A stretch of DNA of 64,000 bases from Alteromonas sp. ASW11-130 (GTDB lineage Bacteria > Pseudomonadota > Gammaproteobacteria > Enterobacterales > Alteromonadaceae). This document shows positions 8,967 to 17,967 of the stretch, piece by piece (positions within the stretch are counted from its first letter, which is position 1; each line of letters begins with the position of its first letter). The position numbers were made by a program, and so were the translations under genes. A model generated the notes under the pieces. That model saw only the letters and a list, made by a program, of their open reading frames with translations. It was not told the origin of the DNA and did no database searches. The stretch lies in the NCBI RefSeq assembly GCF_026183735.1, contig NZ_JAPFRE010000018.1, positions 1 to 64,000 of the forward strand. The letters run 5' to 3'.

Positions 8967-10718
8967 TCAGCTAAGTAATTGCAGTTCAGCGTACTCTCTA
9001 TACAAGGTATCACTTTTTAATAATTCAGCATGGGTCCCACTTGAGGTAATCGTCCCTTTTTCCATAACCACGATACGATCAGCGTGCTGAACCGTCGCGA
9101 GTCTATGGGCAATAACGATAGTAGTGCGGCCTTCCATTAACCGGTTTAGCGCTTGTTGAACCATTCTTTCACTGCGGGCATCTAATGCACTGGTAGCTTC
9201 ATCGAGTAACAAAATAGGACGATCGGCTAAAATAGCTCTGGCTATAGCGATACGTTGTCGTTGCCCACCTGACAATCTTACCCCTCTTTCACCTAATTGA
9301 GTTTGATAGCCAGATTCTAGTTGCATGATAAACTCATCAGCGTACGCTGCTTCAGCGGCTTTTTTTATCTCTTCAGTACTAGCGCTAGGTTTGCCATAAG
9401 CAATGTTTTCCTCTGCTGACGCGGCAAATATTACGGGCTCCTGCGTGACGATAGCGATAGTATTCCGTAAATCGGTCAATCGAACGTGAGCGATACTTTG
9501 AGAACCTATGTTGATTCGCCCTTGCTGAGGTTCATAAAAACGAAGCAACAGCTGAAATAGGGAGGTTTTTCCGGCTCCACTTGGGCCAACCAGTGCCACT
9601 TTCTCTCCTGATTGGATAGTGAGTGAGAGCCCTTTGAATAAAGGGGGATTCTCGGGGTAAGCAAAGAATATATTATCAAAGTAGATAGCGGGTGGTTTAC
9701 ACGTGTCCATTAATAGAGGTTGTGTGCCAGATTGAATCGATGGCGGCGTATGCAAAAGTTGCAGCAATCGTTCGCTTGCCCCAACACCTCGTTGTACGTC
9801 GCCTATTACTTCACTTATCGTGGCGACACTGCCCCCGGCGAGTACCGCATAAAATAAAAAAGCGGACAGTTCTCCCATGCTCATAGCATTAGCAAATACT
9901 TGTCTGGCCCCCACCCACGCTATTAATGTAATAGCCGCCAGGCTAATAAGCATGATAGCGCCGATTAATTGTGAACGGAAATGGATACGTCGTTTAGCCG
10001 CATTGAGTGCGTGGTGAACGCGACGATCGAAATGCTGCTGTTCCGTCAACTGAGCATTGAAGGCTTGCACAGTTGTTATTTCGTGCAGAGATTGATCGAC
10101 GTGCGCCCCCAGATCAGCGATCTTATCCTGACTTTCTTTGGCATACTTTCGCACTCGCGGGGCCAAGACGCGAAGCGGAAGCAAAACTGCTGGCACCGCT
10201 AACAATACACATAAGGTGAGGACGGGGCTGGTAACAGCCATTAATATAATAGCCCCCGTAAAGGTGACGACCGAGCGCACAGCCATCGAAACACTACTGC
10301 CAACAACGGTTTGGATCACGGTAGTGTCACTGGTAAAGCGGGAAATTACTTCTCCTGTTCTGGTTTTCGCGAAAAATGAAGGGGAGAGGGTGAGCAAGTG
10401 AGAAAATACTTCATTACGAATATCAGCGCTAATCCGTTCGCCTAAGAAACTCATCAAATAAAAACGAAAGTAAGTAGCAATACTGGCTATCAGACAAATG
10501 ATTAGCACACCTGCTACAGCTTTATTTAAAATGGCTGGGTTATTTTCGATAAAGCCTTTATCCACGGCTAACTTTATTCCCTGCCCCAGAACTAACCATG
10601 CGCCCGCTGCAATAAATAAAGCGACAATCGCGCCGGCGACCTGCCAGCGGTATTTCATTAGATGACCGCCCACCCATCCTAAGACTTGACCGGTTGATAC
10701 TTGAGTGTCAATTCGCAC
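8967..10718 (-). CDS. ABC exporter, fused membrane and ATPase domains (MsbA/multidrug type)
   Basis: This 583-residue half-transporter has six transmembrane helices in about residues 20-300. A nucleotide-binding domain follows, with Walker A (GPSGAGKT), signature LSGGQRQRIAIARAIL, Walker B ILLLDEATSALD and the switch histidine in IVIAHRLATVQHADR. It would act as a homodimer in the inner membrane, exporting lipid or hydrophobic compounds. The substrate cannot be read from sequence; MsbA/LmrA/BmrA-like proteins share this design. It is transcribed divergently from rpsP and stands alone. Confidence 0.88.
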   Translation of the reverse strand: MRIDTQVSTGQVLGWVGGHLMKYRWQVAGAIVALFIAAGAWLVLGQGIKLAVDKGFIENNPAILNKAVAGVLIICLIASIATYFRFYLMSFLGERISADIRNEVFSHLLTLSPSFFAKTRTGEVISRFTSDTTVIQTVVGSSVSMAVRSVVTFTGAIILMAVTSPVLTLCVLLAVPAVLLPLRVLAPRVRKYAKESQDKIADLGAHVDQSLHEITTVQAFNAQLTEQQHFDRRVHHALNAAKRRIHFRSQLIGAIMLISLAAITLIAWVGARQVFANAMSMGELSAFLFYAVLAGGSVATISEVIGDVQRGVGASERLLQLLHTPPSIQSGTQPLLMDTCKPPAIYFDNIFFAYPENPPLFKGLSLTIQSGEKVALVGPSGAGKTSLFQLLLRFYEPQQGRINIGSQSIAHVRLTDLRNTIAIVTQEPVIFAASAEENIAYGKPSASTEEIKKAAEAAYADEFIMQLESGYQTQLGERGVRLSGGQRQRIAIARAILADRPILLLDEATSALDARSERMVQQALNRLMEGRTTIVIAHRLATVQHADRIVVMEKGTITSSGTHAELLKSDTLYREYAELQLLS

Positions 10719-10954
10719 ACGAGGTTCCTTTGGCTGAAGAACAAAAAGAAATAGTAAATATATACAGAAAAAGGGTAGGCGTCATTTAGTTAAAAAGCGC
10801 GAAGAATGAGCCTGCACCTTTTTCTTTTTACATTAAAACTTGAATAACCTTGTCAAATCCGTATAATTCCGCGGCCTTCTCATTTGCCTGTTGCTTTTTG
10901 CATCGGTTAGAGAGGGTAAGTTAACGGTAACGCTACAACGAGTTTGAGGCAACT
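10719..10954. other. Divergent region between ABC exporter and rpsP
   Basis: This 236-bp region must carry promoters for both flanking genes. A GAGG sequence sits before the rpsP start. I did not find an unambiguous pair of promoter boxes. Confidence 0.4.
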
Positions 10955-11206
10955 ATGGTTACTATTCGTTTACAGCGTGGTGGCGCGAAAAAGCGTCCAT
11001 TTTATCAACTAGTGGTGGCAGATAGCCGTCGCGCAAGAAACGGACGTTTTATTGAAAACGTTGGTTTTTTCAATCCAACTGCACAAGGTCAATCGGAGCG
11101 TCTTCGCGTTGATCTAGAGCGTGTAGATTACTGGGTTGGTGTTGGCGCGAGTTTATCTGAGCGCGTATCTAGCTTGGTAAAAGAAGCTAAAAAATCTGCA
11201 GCATAA
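10955..11206 (+). CDS. rpsP: 30S ribosomal protein S16
   Basis: This 83-residue basic protein begins [20 protein letters not shown] and has the typical S16 RNA-binding loops, at the usual length. S16 is a primary binder of 16S rRNA in 30S assembly. It heads the conserved rpsP-rimM-trmD-rplS operon, with rimM starting 25 bp downstream. A GAGG ribosome-binding site supports the ATG. Confidence 0.98.
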   Translation: MVTIRLQRGGAKKRPFYQLVVADSRRARNGRFIENVGFFNPTAQGQSERLRVDLERVDYWVGVGASLSERVSSLVKEAKKSAA

Positions 11207-11231
11207 GCTGCAAAAAAATTGGTGGGTATAG

Positions 11232-11753
11232 ATGAGTCAAGCGTCTGGCAAAGTTGTAATTGGCAAAATTGGCGCTCCTTACGGAGTAAAAGGTTGGGTC
11301 AAAATAAACAGCTATACCGATACACCAGAAGGTATTTTTACCTATTCGCCGTGGATTCTCGGTGATGGGAAAGAATACCAGATTGACCAGTGGCGTCCAC
11401 ATGGTAAGTCTTTGGTGGCCAAAATTGAGAATATCGATAGCCGTGATGATGCAGAACGCATTAAAAATTTGGATATCCATATTCTGGCCGACCAGCTCCC
11501 AGAGCTGGGTGAAGATGAATTTTATTGGCGCGACCTGACGGGAATGCAAGTCGTAACAACGCAAGGTTACGATTTGGGTGTCGTCAAAGATGTATTCAAT
11601 ACCGGAGCGAATGATGTATTACAGGTCAAAGCCAATGGTAAAGATGCATTTGGTCAAAAAGAAAGATTACTGCCGTTTGTATTCGATCAAGTTGTACAGT
11701 CGGTGGATAAATCAGGCAGAGTGATTACGGTAGACTGGGATCCGGGGTTTTAA
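11232..11753 (+). CDS. rimM: Ribosome maturation factor RimM
   Basis: This 173-residue protein has the N-terminal RimM barrel (VIGKIGAPYGVKGWVKI) and a C-terminal PRC-barrel segment (about 95-170, FYWRDLTGMQV..GVV). RimM assists assembly of the 30S head by binding S19. The gene is the second of the rpsP operon, and its stop directly precedes the GTG start of trmD. Confidence 0.97.
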   Translation: MSQASGKVVIGKIGAPYGVKGWVKINSYTDTPEGIFTYSPWILGDGKEYQIDQWRPHGKSLVAKIENIDSRDDAERIKNLDIHILADQLPELGEDEFYWRDLTGMQVVTTQGYDLGVVKDVFNTGANDVLQVKANGKDAFGQKERLLPFVFDQVVQSVDKSGRVITVDWDPGF

Positions 11754-12515
11754 GTGACCACGGAAAAATGGTTCGGCATCGTTAGTTTATTTCCTGACAT
11801 GTTCGCTCCCTTTGCACAACAAGGCGTTGTGGGAAGGGCAGTGAAGTCAGGGAAAATCGCGATTGACCATTTTAACCCGCGTGATTTTACTCATGATCGT
11901 CATCGCACCGTGGATGATCGCCCTTATGGTGGTGGTCCAGGCATGTTGATGATGGTTAAGCCATTAACAGACGCAATTTCGGCAGCCAAGCAGGCTGGCG
12001 GAGAAAAAAGTAAAGTGATCTACTTATCCCCACAGGGGAAACCGCTAGATCAGGCCGGTGTGAAAACACTGGCTCAAAACGACCGCATGATTTTGGTCTG
12101 CGGCCGTTATGAAGGGATCGACGAACGTGTAATCGAAAACCACGTTGACGAAGAATGGTCAATTGGTGATTACGTGTTAAGTGGAGGTGAATTGCCTGCA
12201 CTGGTACTGATGGATGCTGTGGCCAGGTTAGTTCCAGGTGTTCTAGGGCATCAAGCATCGGCTATCGAAGATTCTTTTACCGAAGGGCTACTGGATTGTC
12301 CGCACTATACGCGGCCAGAAGTACTCGACGGAAAAGCGGTACCACCTGTGTTGTTAAGTGGTGATCATGAAAAAATTAGGCAGTGGCGGTTGATGCAGTC
12401 GTTGGGTAGAACCTGGCAGCGTCGCCCTGAATTATTAAATCACCTAGCTCTGACTGAGGAGCAACAACGGTTACTCACCGAGTTTACCGAACAGTTGCAG
12501 CAAGATGACAGTTAA
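11754..12515 (+). CDS. trmD: tRNA (guanine37-N1)-methyltransferase TrmD
   Basis: This 253-residue SPOUT methyltransferase shows RPYGGGPGM, the knot sequence [14 protein letters not shown], and [14 protein letters not shown], all hallmark TrmD motifs. It methylates G37 of tRNAs reading CNN codons, which prevents frameshifting. It begins with GTG immediately after the rimM stop, which implies translational coupling; the sequence GGGG before it may act as the ribosome-binding site. Confidence 0.97.
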   Translation: MTTEKWFGIVSLFPDMFAPFAQQGVVGRAVKSGKIAIDHFNPRDFTHDRHRTVDDRPYGGGPGMLMMVKPLTDAISAAKQAGGEKSKVIYLSPQGKPLDQAGVKTLAQNDRMILVCGRYEGIDERVIENHVDEEWSIGDYVLSGGELPALVLMDAVARLVPGVLGHQASAIEDSFTEGLLDCPHYTRPEVLDGKAVPPVLLSGDHEKIRQWRLMQSLGRTWQRRPELLNHLALTEEQQRLLTEFTEQLQQDDS

Positions 12516-12533
12516 CTAGGACGAGAGGATATG

Positions 12534-12893
12534 ATGAGCAAAATCAGTCAAGATATCATCAAAAAAATTGAACAAGCACAGCTAAAAACTGATGTGCCTG
12601 CGTTCGGTCCAGGTGACACAGTTGTGGTTAAAGTGCGCGTTACAGAAGGTGACAAAGAGCGTCTTCAGGCTTATGAAGGTGTTGTTATTGCTAAACGTAA
12701 CCGTGGTCTTCACTCGTCTTTTACCGTGCGCAAAATTTCTAGCGGCGAAGGCGTAGAGCGTGTATTCCAAACCCACAGCCCGGCTGTTTCTTCAATTGAA
12801 GTGAAACGTCGTGGTGCGGTTCGCCGTGCTAAGCTTTACTATCTGCGTGAGCGTTCAGGTAAATCTGCACGTATCAAAGAGAAGCTTAACTAA
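12534..12893 (+). CDS. rplS: 50S ribosomal protein L19
   Basis: L19 contains the conserved [13 protein letters not shown] and the basic C-terminal [18 protein letters not shown] segment. Two adjacent ATGs are possible (12531 and 12534). The second is chosen because the GAGAGG ribosome-binding site is better spaced and it gives the usual MSKI start (119 residues). It is the last gene of the rpsP operon, followed by a strong terminator. Confidence 0.97.
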   Translation: MSKISQDIIKKIEQAQLKTDVPAFGPGDTVVVKVRVTEGDKERLQAYEGVVIAKRNRGLHSSFTVRKISSGEGVERVFQTHSPAVSSIEVKRRGAVRRAKLYYLRERSGKSARIKEKLN

Positions 12894-12924
12894 GATTACT
12901 AATCCTTGCGTTACTGTTAACTTT

Positions 12925-12951
12925 AAAAGCCCGCGTTTACGCGGGTTTTTT
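12925..12951 (+). terminator. Rho-independent terminator of the rpsP operon
   Basis: The GC-rich stem CCCGCG (12930-12935) / CGCGGG (12940-12945) has a TTTA loop and is followed by a run of T. It lies 30 bp after rplS. Confidence 0.92.
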
Positions 12952-12973
12952 GCATCTGAAGACCTAAAAAACT

Positions 12974-13477
12974 ATGCACCCTATCTGGCAATCAATTTAT
13001 GCGGGTAAATGGTATTCCACGCATGCAAAACCATTAAGAAAATTGCGTATTCAAGCGAAACAGGCTTGTTGGCAACTTAATCAATTAGACACCGATGACC
13101 ATCGACGCGAAGAATTGTTGCGCCAGTTGTGCCCGCACATGCATTCAGTCGCAGTAGGTCAGGACTTCTATTGTGATTATGGTTTTAATATCCACTGCAA
13201 AGGTAGCGCCTTGTTCGGTGATAGAACAGTCGTTCTGGATGCGGGATTAGTCAAGTTAGGTAATAACTTTAAAGCAGGCAATGCGGTAGTAATTTGTGCG
13301 TTACATCATCCAAAAGATAGCGAAAAGCGCGCCCAGGGATTGCAACGAGCGCAATCCGTTATCATTGGAAACAATGTCACTTTAGCCGACAATGTAACAA
13401 TATTGCCCGGTGCCGTTATCCCAGATAATACAATGATTTCTGAGAGAGAGGTGGTTAGCCCACGCACCTTTGTCTAA
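12974..13477 (+). CDS. Hexapeptide-repeat O-acetyltransferase (Maa/NodL/LacA-like)
   Basis: This 167-residue protein has the N-terminal helical region of maltose/galactoside acetyltransferases (about 1-55), then a left-handed beta-helix of hexapeptide repeats. The acetyl-transfer histidine region is recognisable as ICALHHPKD, and a C-terminal coil reads VIIGNNVTLADNVTILPGAVI. The protein ends about 15 residues early for the family, lacking the usual terminal GNPAK turn. The acceptor sugar cannot be told. It starts only 22 bp after the rplS terminator with no good ribosome-binding site, so the start is uncertain. Confidence 0.78.
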   Translation: MHPIWQSIYAGKWYSTHAKPLRKLRIQAKQACWQLNQLDTDDHRREELLRQLCPHMHSVAVGQDFYCDYGFNIHCKGSALFGDRTVVLDAGLVKLGNNFKAGNAVVICALHHPKDSEKRAQGLQRAQSVIIGNNVTLADNVTILPGAVIPDNTMISEREVVSPRTFV

Positions 13478-13534
13478 TTCGACTTAGATCAATTTGAAAT
13501 GATTTTACGAAAGGGTTGCATGCTTAATCATTTG

Positions 13535-13561
13535 TTGATAAAAAGTCAACGCCTGTAATAA
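13535..13561 (+). promoter_or_regulatory. Candidate aroF promoter
   Basis: TTGATA (13535-13540) or the overlapping TTGTTG pairs with TAATAA (13556-13561) at 15 or 18 bp. Transcription would begin about 13568, immediately upstream of the TyrR box. This was assigned by eye. Confidence 0.35.
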
Positions 13562-13580
13562 ATGTTGCTTTCGCTGCCGT

Positions 13581-13598
13581 TGTAAATTTAGGTTTACA
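13581..13598 (+). promoter_or_regulatory. TyrR box upstream of aroF-tyrA
   Basis: TGTAAA-TTTAGG-TTTACA is an exact match to the strong TyrR box consensus TGTAAAN6TTTACA. It lies 62 bp before the DAHP synthase start, just downstream of a plausible promoter. TyrR with tyrosine represses aroF-tyrA in enterobacteria by binding such boxes, so the same control is inferred here. Confidence 0.8.
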
Positions 13599-13659
13599 TT
13601 TGGGTGGCGCTCGCAGGGCTATCCATTCCACCGTTTTCATGTATTGATTAGAGAGCAAA

Positions 13660-14751
13660 ATGATCAAGGATACCGTCAATAATATTCATATCAGTGCCGA
13701 AGATGTACTGATTACTCCCGAAGCGCTAAGCGCAGAATTACCTGTTTCTGCTCACGCACTTAATGTTATCTCGCAAGCACGCGCCACTATTGCCGACATT
13801 ATCCACCGTCGGGATCATCGTTTGTTAGTGATATGTGGACCCTGTTCGATACACGACATTGATGCTGCCAAAGAGTATGCATTACGCTTAAAAGAGTTGC
13901 ATGAAGCCTGTAAAGATACGTTGTTTATAGTTATGCGGGTTTATTTTGAAAAGCCTCGCACTACAACAGGCTGGAAAGGCTTAATTAACGACCCTAATAT
14001 GGATGGGACTTTTGAGATTGAAACTGGCCTGCGAAAAGCCCGTGAGCTGCTTATTTGGCTAGCGGAGCTAGAGCTGCCCGTCGCGACAGAAGCATTGGAC
14101 CCGATCAGCCCGCAATACCTCGCTGAGCTATTCAGTTGGAGTGCAATTGGTGCACGCACCAGTGAGTCACAAACACATCGTGAAATGGCCAGTGGTTTAT
14201 CGATGCCAGTAGGATTCAAAAATGGCACCGATGGCAGTCTGGATATTGCCATTAACGCACTAAAATCAGCTGCGTCAGGTCATCGGTTTATGGGGATTAA
14301 TAAACAAGGGCAGGTCAGTATTATTGCCACTAGTGGTAACCCTGATGGACACATCATTTTACGCGGGGGCAAGCAGCCCAATTATGATTCGGTGTGTATT
14401 TCTGAGTTTGAGCTAGCCTTGCAGGAAGCTGGGTTAAGTGCGGGCCTAGTGGTAGATTGTAGTCACGCCAATTCGAGTAAAGATTATAAACGCCAGGCTT
14501 TAGTGGCACAAAATGTCGTAAATCAGATACTTGAAGGGAACCAGTCTATTATCGGTATGATGCTCGAAAGCCATATTTATGCGGGTAGCCAGAATGCTAA
14601 CGGGAAAAGCCCAGACGAGCTAGAATATGGGGTTTCAATTACCGATGGTTGTATTGATTGGGGGACCACTGAAAATCTCATTACACAAACCCGTGACAAG
14701 CTGATTACCGTACTACCCCTAAGACAAAACAAACGGGACGAGGTAGCTTAA
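13660..14751 (+). CDS. aroF: 3-deoxy-7-phosphoheptulonate (DAHP) synthase, class I, probably tyrosine-regulated
   Basis: This 363-residue type I DAHP synthase contains CGPCSIHD, the [11 protein letters not shown] loop, [11 protein letters not shown] and the metal/substrate region [12 protein letters not shown]. It condenses phosphoenolpyruvate with erythrose 4-phosphate, the first step to chorismate. The gene lies 10 bp before tyrA and behind a TyrR box, as for the tyrosine-sensitive isozyme. That context is the reason for preferring aroF over aroG/aroH; the sequence itself does not settle which amino acid inhibits it. Confidence 0.93.
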   Translation: MIKDTVNNIHISAEDVLITPEALSAELPVSAHALNVISQARATIADIIHRRDHRLLVICGPCSIHDIDAAKEYALRLKELHEACKDTLFIVMRVYFEKPRTTTGWKGLINDPNMDGTFEIETGLRKARELLIWLAELELPVATEALDPISPQYLAELFSWSAIGARTSESQTHREMASGLSMPVGFKNGTDGSLDIAINALKSAASGHRFMGINKQGQVSIIATSGNPDGHIILRGGKQPNYDSVCISEFELALQEAGLSAGLVVDCSHANSSKDYKRQALVAQNVVNQILEGNQSIIGMMLESHIYAGSQNANGKSPDELEYGVSITDGCIDWGTTENLITQTRDKLITVLPLRQNKRDEVA

Positions 14752-14761
14752 CCCATTTTTT

Positions 14762-15916
14762 ATGAGCAACTTTGACGAACTACTGGTTCAGCTTCGCGAA
14801 GGAATTGATGCCATTGATGCTGAACTGGTTGAACTATTGCGCAGGCGTGCACAATTGACCGGTAAAATTGGCGAAATCAAAGCGCAGACGGGCATGCCTA
14901 TCTTTGTGCCGGAGCGAGAAACCGAATTAATTAAAAAACGTAGACAGCAGGCTCAAGAAACGGGTGTATCTGCCGATCTTATCGAAGATTTACTACGCCG
15001 GATAATGCGAGAATCATATCACACCCAAAACAACCGTTACCGATGCGCAAATTCTGCTATCAAACAAGTGACTGTTATCGGTGGAGATGGAGCGCTGGGT
15101 AAAGTCATTTGTTCTTTATTCCGCAAAAGTGGTTATACCGTATCTGTTATAGAAAAGGATGACTGGCAGAAAAAAATGACCGAAAACCTACTGGCGAATT
15201 CGCAATTAGTCATCGTGGCGGTTCCGATCAATCTTACCGAGCAAGTAATTGGAAAACTCGATGCCTTGCCACCAGAGTGTATTTTAGCCGATATCACCAG
15301 TGTGAAAGTTAAGCCCTTGCAAGCTATGTTGGATATCCATAAAGGGCCAGTCGTGGGTTTACACCCGATGTTTGGACCCGATGCGCCCGGCATGATTAAA
15401 CAAGTTGTGGTGGTGTGTGATGGCAGAATGCCTGAAGCTTATCAATGGTTGATTGAACAAATGACTATCTGGGGAGCCGCAATTCATTACAGCTCGGCCC
15501 AACAGCATGATCAAGCTATGGCATATATTCAGGTAATGCGACATTTTTCTACCTTCGTGTACGGTGCGCATTTACAGGAAGAAAATCCTGACTTAAATAT
15601 GCTCACGGTGTTTAGCTCTCCAATTTACCGTCTGGAACTGGCCATGGTCGGTCGGCTATTTGCGCAAGCACCTCACCTCTACGCCGATATCATTTTCGCT
15701 AACCCAGAAAACATTCACCTTCTGAAGCGTTTTCATAAACGTTACGGTGAGGCACTGGCAAAATTTGAGACAGGGGATAAAGCAGCCTTTATTAAACAGT
15801 TTCTTACTATAGGAAATTGGTTTGGTGATTATGCGAAAAAATGTCTCCTTGATAGCAAACAGTTACTGCTTAAAGCAGACGATGATCAGATGCTTAGGAA
15901 AAAAACTGACCCATAA
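14762..15916 (+). CDS. tyrA: T-protein: chorismate mutase / prephenate dehydrogenase
   Basis: This 384-residue bifunctional enzyme has an AroQ-type chorismate mutase in residues 1-90 ([22 protein letters not shown]). Next comes a Rossmann-like dehydrogenase domain ([18 protein letters not shown]) with GLHPMFGPD and a helical C-terminal domain. It converts chorismate to 4-hydroxyphenylpyruvate, the tyrosine branch. It forms an operon with aroF under the TyrR box. No recognised terminator follows; the next 148 bp lead into an accessory insert. Confidence 0.97.
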   Translation: MSNFDELLVQLREGIDAIDAELVELLRRRAQLTGKIGEIKAQTGMPIFVPERETELIKKRRQQAQETGVSADLIEDLLRRIMRESYHTQNNRYRCANSAIKQVTVIGGDGALGKVICSLFRKSGYTVSVIEKDDWQKKMTENLLANSQLVIVAVPINLTEQVIGKLDALPPECILADITSVKVKPLQAMLDIHKGPVVGLHPMFGPDAPGMIKQVVVVCDGRMPEAYQWLIEQMTIWGAAIHYSSAQQHDQAMAYIQVMRHFSTFVYGAHLQEENPDLNMLTVFSSPIYRLELAMVGRLFAQAPHLYADIIFANPENIHLLKRFHKRYGEALAKFETGDKAAFIKQFLTIGNWFGDYAKKCLLDSKQLLLKADDDQMLRKKTDP

Positions 15917-16064
15917 TGTTTTTGTTAATTGAGCTCACTCTTAAACGTTTCTCGGATAAGCGTTAGTTTAGTAGTTAAATGGCCCTCTCACTCTAGTTAA
16001 AAAGTGATATGTTCAGCTTTAACCTCCTGTATTTCCGATATATAGTTACCGGCTAACTTTTTAG

Positions 16065-16577
16065 TTGCTATATGGTGTTGTTATTCTTCGTTCAGAAATA
16101 AACTTGCTACCTATTAATGTAAACGATAAGGCCCTGTTCAGAAAACTCTATTTAGACCCCTCCATTTCAAAAATGCTGTTTGTACGGATGACAGTAAAAG
16201 ACGTAGATGCGTGGTTTGTAAAAGTGCATCAAAATAAAGCGGGCGCGTATCACTTTTATAAAATTTCTCATGGCCCAACTGAAAAAATAGTAGGCATTAT
16301 TGGGCTGATCCACCGTTTAGAAAATGTCGAAGAATACGGTATCTTGTTAGATGAAGAATCTCGCTATAAGGGTATTGCCACTATCGTTACCCAAATGTTA
16401 GTGGACAAAGTGCGGCGTAGTGGCCGAAATAGTCAAATCATAGGGCGCTGTATTGCTCAAAACGCTCCGATGATAAATGTATTCAAAAAATGTGGGTTTG
16501 AACAAATTTGCTGTAACACGTACGAAGAAATTAAAATCGATTTTCCTCATATTATGTTTCGAAAAAACGTAACTTAA
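16065..16577 (+). CDS. GNAT-family N-acetyltransferase
   Basis: This is a 170-residue GNAT (RimJ/RimL-like) fold. A substrate-binding N-terminus is followed by strand KIVGIIGLIHR, the strand EYGILLDEESRYKGIATIVTQMLV carrying the acetyl-CoA loop (R/Y-K-G-I-A), and a C-terminal NAPMINVFKKCGFEQ. The in-frame stop at 16062-16064 forces the start to be the TTG at 16065 or later. It is 21 bp upstream of the pepsin-like gene, suggesting co-transcription with it and the methyltransferase. The substrate is unknown; acetylation of a peptide product or immunity is conceivable but unproven. Confidence 0.75.
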   Translation: MLYGVVILRSEINLLPINVNDKALFRKLYLDPSISKMLFVRMTVKDVDAWFVKVHQNKAGAYHFYKISHGPTEKIVGIIGLIHRLENVEEYGILLDEESRYKGIATIVTQMLVDKVRRSGRNSQIIGRCIAQNAPMINVFKKCGFEQICCNTYEEIKIDFPHIMFRKNVT

Positions 16578-16598
16578 TAATTAGCCTGGTGTTGTAGT

Positions 16599-17885
16599 AT
16601 GAAATCAATCCGCATTCCCATTACTAATTTATATGCAGAAGGGGGCTATTGCGCTAGGTTTCTGATTGGTTCAGATGCCACGCCGGTAAATTTGATATTG
16701 GATACAGGTAGCAGTACGTTTGTTGTTAGCCATAAAATAATCACCATCACTTCAGAACTAGCCTTTGAAGGCACTACGTATGTGCAAGACATCCAATATG
16801 GCAAAGGTGGTTGGTACGGACCGGTTGTACATACTCATGTAGGCGTGAAGGAATTAGACGAGCATATTGACTTAGCTGGCGTGGCACTGGCTATCACCTC
16901 AAAAGAAGAAGCCGCAAGTTTTTTAAATGCCGACGGAATTATGGGCCTGGCCTATACAGCATTGAACCATGCCTACGATATAACAAGCTACCTCACCGAA
17001 AATAAGGTTGACCCGTGCGTCAGCTATCCATACTTAATGACGAATTGTAGTGAGGACGTTCCCGAATATACACACTTCCTGCATCAATACCCTAGAATTG
17101 ACCTCATCCCATATTTTTCTCAGCTAGAGGAATCGGGCGTGGTCGCAGATCAATTTGCTTTGCTGACTCATCGTTCCAGTATCTATCATACTGGGGAAAG
17201 TAATACAGATGAATTAGCCCACACTCATCATCTGAAACACGGTTTATTCGTGTTAGGCGCACCCCTGAAACACGACGACTTATATCAGGAGCCCATCCTT
17301 ACCGTGGGGGTATCGCATGATAAGTACTACAACGTAAATGTGTTAAGTATACAAGTAGGGGAAAGTGCGGAAATACCCGCACCCACGTTAGCTGAAAAGC
17401 ATGTAAAAGCATATTGTACAAATGGTATTGTGGATAGTGGCGCAACAGCTCTAGTGATGCCCGGCGAATTATTGCAGCAAGTCAAAACGCAGTTAATCAA
17501 TCATAATGCTGCGTTCGAAAAATTACTGTCGCCTTACAACGCGTTCACCGGCACTGAAGTGGGGATACCGTTAAGCGCGTTAGATTTAGACCAATGGCCA
17601 GACATTACGCTGTATTTGGAAGGTGAGCGTAAACAACCCGTAGCTGTTACCTTAACTCCAGACACTTATTGGCAAGTGCATTCGCCCCAATCTGACCAAG
17701 CCACATTTAAATTGTGCAGTTTACCGGGCTGGCCCAATCAACTAATCCTTGGATTGCCGCTTTTAAATAATTATTACACTATTTTTGATCGTAGTGAGGG
17801 CAACACTGGAGTAATTCGTTTCGCAAAGAAAGTCGATGTGCCTGAATTGGTGACCAGTGCAATTGCTGACGCTATACAGCGATGA
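16599..17885 (+). CDS. Pepsin-like (family A1) aspartic protease, cytoplasmic type
   Basis: This 428-residue bilobal aspartic protease has the first catalytic motif D35-T-G-S-S. A flap tyrosine sits in IQYGKGGWYG (Y67), the second catalytic motif is VDSGAT (D279), and it ends with the usual LLNNYYTIFDRSEGNTGVIRFA. Both aspartates are intact. There is no signal peptide and no prosegment; the catalytic lobe begins almost at residue 1, as in the bacterial pepsin homologue shewasin. A1 proteases are rare in bacteria. It lies between a GNAT and a borosin-type methyltransferase in one direction, so processing of a methylated peptide is an attractive but unproven role. Confidence 0.85.
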   Translation: MKSIRIPITNLYAEGGYCARFLIGSDATPVNLILDTGSSTFVVSHKIITITSELAFEGTTYVQDIQYGKGGWYGPVVHTHVGVKELDEHIDLAGVALAITSKEEAASFLNADGIMGLAYTALNHAYDITSYLTENKVDPCVSYPYLMTNCSEDVPEYTHFLHQYPRIDLIPYFSQLEESGVVADQFALLTHRSSIYHTGESNTDELAHTHHLKHGLFVLGAPLKHDDLYQEPILTVGVSHDKYYNVNVLSIQVGESAEIPAPTLAEKHVKAYCTNGIVDSGATALVMPGELLQQVKTQLINHNAAFEKLLSPYNAFTGTEVGIPLSALDLDQWPDITLYLEGERKQPVAVTLTPDTYWQVHSPQSDQATFKLCSLPGWPNQLILGLPLLNNYYTIFDRSEGNTGVIRFAKKVDVPELVTSAIADAIQR

Positions 17886-17967
17886 GTTGAAATTTCGGTG
17901 TACCAATGCTATCCAGCAAATCCAAATAATTAAAAGTTTATAATAAATGTATTAAAGAGGTTCTAAA

